Source: Mariaggregatimicrobium sp964498785 (lineage in GTDB: Bacteria > Zhuqueibacterota > Zhuqueibacteria > Thermofontimicrobiales > Thiofontviventaceae). From it: 24,022 nt of DNA. The position numbers were made by a program, and so were the translations under genes. Position 1 is the stretch's first letter; each line of letters starts with the position of its first letter. Positions 23,801 through 24,022 of the stretch are shown here, one piece after another. Below the pieces are notes generated by a model, which had not been told where the DNA came from, ran no database searches, and saw only the letters and a program-made list of their open reading frames with translations. Location: contig CAZCJL010000109.1 in NCBI GenBank assembly GCA_964498785.1, positions 1 through 24,022 on the forward strand, given 5' to 3'.

Positions 23801-24022
23801 GCCCAGCAGAGCCTCGGCCAGGGCCGCGGGGTTGGTCCGGCTGACGATGCCCAGCGAGTTGGCGATGACCTCGATCGGCCGCCCTTCCTCGTCCTGCGGC
23901 ATCTGGTCGTCCGGGCGGATGCTCGAGATCACGCCCTTGTTCCCGTAGCGGCCGGTGTTGCCGCTCCAGTGCGGCTTCCCATTCCGTCGGACATACAGGA
24001 CGTGATTGCGTTCCAGCGTCAC
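20804..24022 (-). CDS. rpoBC-like: RNA polymerase beta C-part fused to beta' N-half, intein-bearing, 5' partial
   Basis: The frame is open at the right edge; the apparent GTG start at 24022 is an artefact of the cut. After 22 intein residues come beta motifs: GRYGNKGVISSI (24-35), DDQMPQDEEGRPIEVIANSLG, then a region (about 115-215) matching the beta end, with ESKLSARDVSSYT and ARGGKEGSKRVGLADLHSLL. Beta' begins near 255: YEIENPSTFNFETMKPVPGG (263-282), then VIPPKYRPIVQARNMDMVND (403-422), GSAVDTVGRGVI (864-875), RPVVYNRAPALHR (937-949) and the catalytic NGDFDGDQ (976-983; Asp978, Asp980 and Asp982 bind the active-site magnesium). It ends at TARTPIRILRRDKD, just before the beta' TTVG position. 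A 362-aa intein sits at 493-854. The Cys-rich N-terminal beta' zinc ribbon is absent. Beta-beta' fusions are known in some bacteria, but here the context is viral. Confidence 0.94.
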   Translation of the reverse strand: MTLERNHVLYVRRNGKPHWSGNTGRYGNKGVISSIRPDDQMPQDEEGRPIEVIANSLGIVSRTNPAALAEALLGKVAAKTGKPYAIQGFSGQGVADFALRQAVLHGVAREEEGRVIDTETLTDPRDGRKIRGVFTGVSYFMKPHHMAESKLSARDVSSYTTEGFPARGGKEGSKRVGLADLHSLLAAGATEFIKDAKLVRGQRNDDYWRQLRLGEAPIAPTESFADEHFKALLRGAGVNLREKGSRTQLSPLLDRDVDRLAEYEIENPSTFNFETMKPVPGGLFDLGKTGGADGNRYTKITLPRAVPHPLFAEPIQRLLDLTGKGLEDVLAGRRELGGRTGPEAVARALSEMNIDQEIARAKETIKLGRKSKRDLAVKKLNFLTGLKKMDVSPSELLVTKIPVIPPKYRPIVQARNMDMVNDLNYLYHDLLEARENYSHAQKEFGKADDEYLTMWRAVQAISGVRDPVSPKSAEQGVKGILRYAIGIGSSPKCYDDQTEILTPDGWVAFPDFSGGRVATVNPDSGAFEWQTPTDVIHQRYQGVMVGMSSKTGRVDSLVTPNHEHYVAKRNVWVPDGFSAYKKVFAGNCVGPCNRMRMLVAARSWAGTADDYTFNGSTVSLDDFASFVGWWLAEGWNHQDGCTAYVCQQVSSVGRVKEIDELLERLGLRYSRAVYAGHSKTPDGREYDQELVYWGVNSSELVNWLRTNVGDGAKNKRLSAEIRGWSATALERLVAAYLSGDGATRYTEAVCGCEKVTFKDRCALTDDCSRVVTSSRALLDDLTEVLIKLGMTLGTVYRSEHTGCYQAGVIGWNFVTIDTNVKREFVWYDGHVHCVTVPNGLVIVRRNGATLVSGNSAFYQRKVVGSAVDTVGRGVITADKNLDMDEVGIPEDMAWSVYRPFVIRRLARLGVPAMDALKAVKARDPTATRALEEEMKVRPVVYNRAPALHRYAYVGAWPKIRKDDAIGMPYQTLKGLNGDFDGDQINIHVPTSDEAVADVRDKLLPSKNLFFTGDFETHLEPVQDYVAGLYLASVPDKDEKVRTFATEDEAKRAYANGQITARTPIRILRRDKD
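21074..21097 (-). other. RNA polymerase catalytic aspartate motif
   Basis: These bases encode NGDFDGDQ, the phage version of the universal beta' NADFDGDQ. All three metal-binding aspartates are kept; only Ala becomes Gly. This argues that the polymerase is catalytically competent. Confidence 0.97.
21461..22546 (-). mobile_element. Intein with LAGLIDADG endonuclease in beta' N-half
   Basis: Residues 493-854 (362 aa) begin with Cys493 (CYDDQTEILTPDGWVAF), contain a block-B-like VTPNHEHYV (558-566), and end VSGN854 followed by Ser855. The penultimate residue is Gly, not His. LAGLIDADG-type motifs are at 626-634 (FVGWWLAEG) and 732-743 (LVAAYLSGDGAT). Four cysteines (750, 752, 761, 767) lie close together after the second motif. 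One line sampled inside is about 48 percent GC, against about 70 percent in a flanking line. Confidence 0.93.
23957..24022 (-). mobile_element. C-terminal end of a further intein in the beta segment, cut by the window edge
   Basis: The first 22 residues of the frame (ending in NHVLYVRRNGKPHWSGN) do not belong to beta. They end in SGN immediately before Thr23 and GRYGNKG, which is the profile of intein blocks F and G with Thr as the +1 nucleophile. The sequence resembles the end of the beta' N intein (VIVRRNGATLVSGN). The rest of this intein lies beyond the window. Confidence 0.85.

Noticed and set aside
13864..24022. Possibility that the two beta' halves are joined by a split intein (trans-splicing)
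   Set aside because: The N-half ends in ordinary beta' sequence (RILRRDKD) and the C-half starts with extein (MAGETTIG). Neither end carries intein blocks; all inteins seen are internal and contiguous.
20804..24022. Cellular chromosome origin of the polymerase genes
   Set aside because: There are no ribosomal protein or translation-factor neighbours, beta' is split, and the neighbours are head-assembly and virion-type genes.

Overview
The window is a GC-rich piece of a tailed-bacteriophage (or provirus) genome. Every gene I can support lies on the minus strand, so transcription runs from the right edge to the left. The phage assignment rests on a head-assembly block at the left: a prohead protease, an acidic scaffold-like protein, a small helical protein, a probable decoration protein and an HK97-type major capsid protein. 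It also rests on the tight packing of long unrecognised virion-type genes, many with 1-8 nt overlaps. The host cannot be named from the sequence. Coding regions outside the inteins are roughly 65-70 percent GC in lines I counted by hand.

The main feature is a virus-encoded multisubunit RNA polymerase that still resembles the bacterial beta and beta' subunits. At the right edge (20804-24022, open at its 5' end) one gene fuses the C-terminal part of beta to the N-terminal half of beta', including the catalytic NGDFDGDQ motif. The C-terminal half of beta', carrying the bridge helix and trigger helix, is a separate gene at 13864-17175. The cut falls just before the conserved TT(V/I)G segment. Two virion-type genes, one 64-codon gene and a TnpB transposon relic separate the halves.

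Four inteins interrupt conserved genes. Three are in the polymerase: before GRYGNKG in beta (only its last 22 residues are in the window), before the beta' segment equivalent to RVDYSGRSVI, and inside the beta' bridge helix. The fourth is in the prohead protease, nine residues after the probable catalytic serine. The three complete inteins carry two LAGLIDADG-type motifs each, and sampled stretches inside them have lower GC than their flanks.

Layout from right to left along transcription: beta/beta'N fusion (20804-24022); Pro/Gly/Met-repeat protein (19617-20777); TnpB relic (19360-19629); 640-aa protein (17370-19292); 64-aa protein (17179-17373); beta'C with a possible Cys/His C-terminal domain (13864-17175); 156-aa protein; 775-aa protein; 298-aa protein with a strong internal ribosome-binding site; 265-aa protein; two 513-aa proteins; protease with intein (3848-6274); scaffold candidate (2432-3796); 142-aa protein (1969-2397); decoration candidate (1111-1926); major capsid protein (128-1066); and a strong hairpin (56-93) that probably ends the operon. 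Because the polymerase genes lie inside the virion-gene cluster, a packaged (virion) RNA polymerase is a reasonable hypothesis, but it is not shown. No terminase, portal, tail, tRNA or CRISPR element was recognised.
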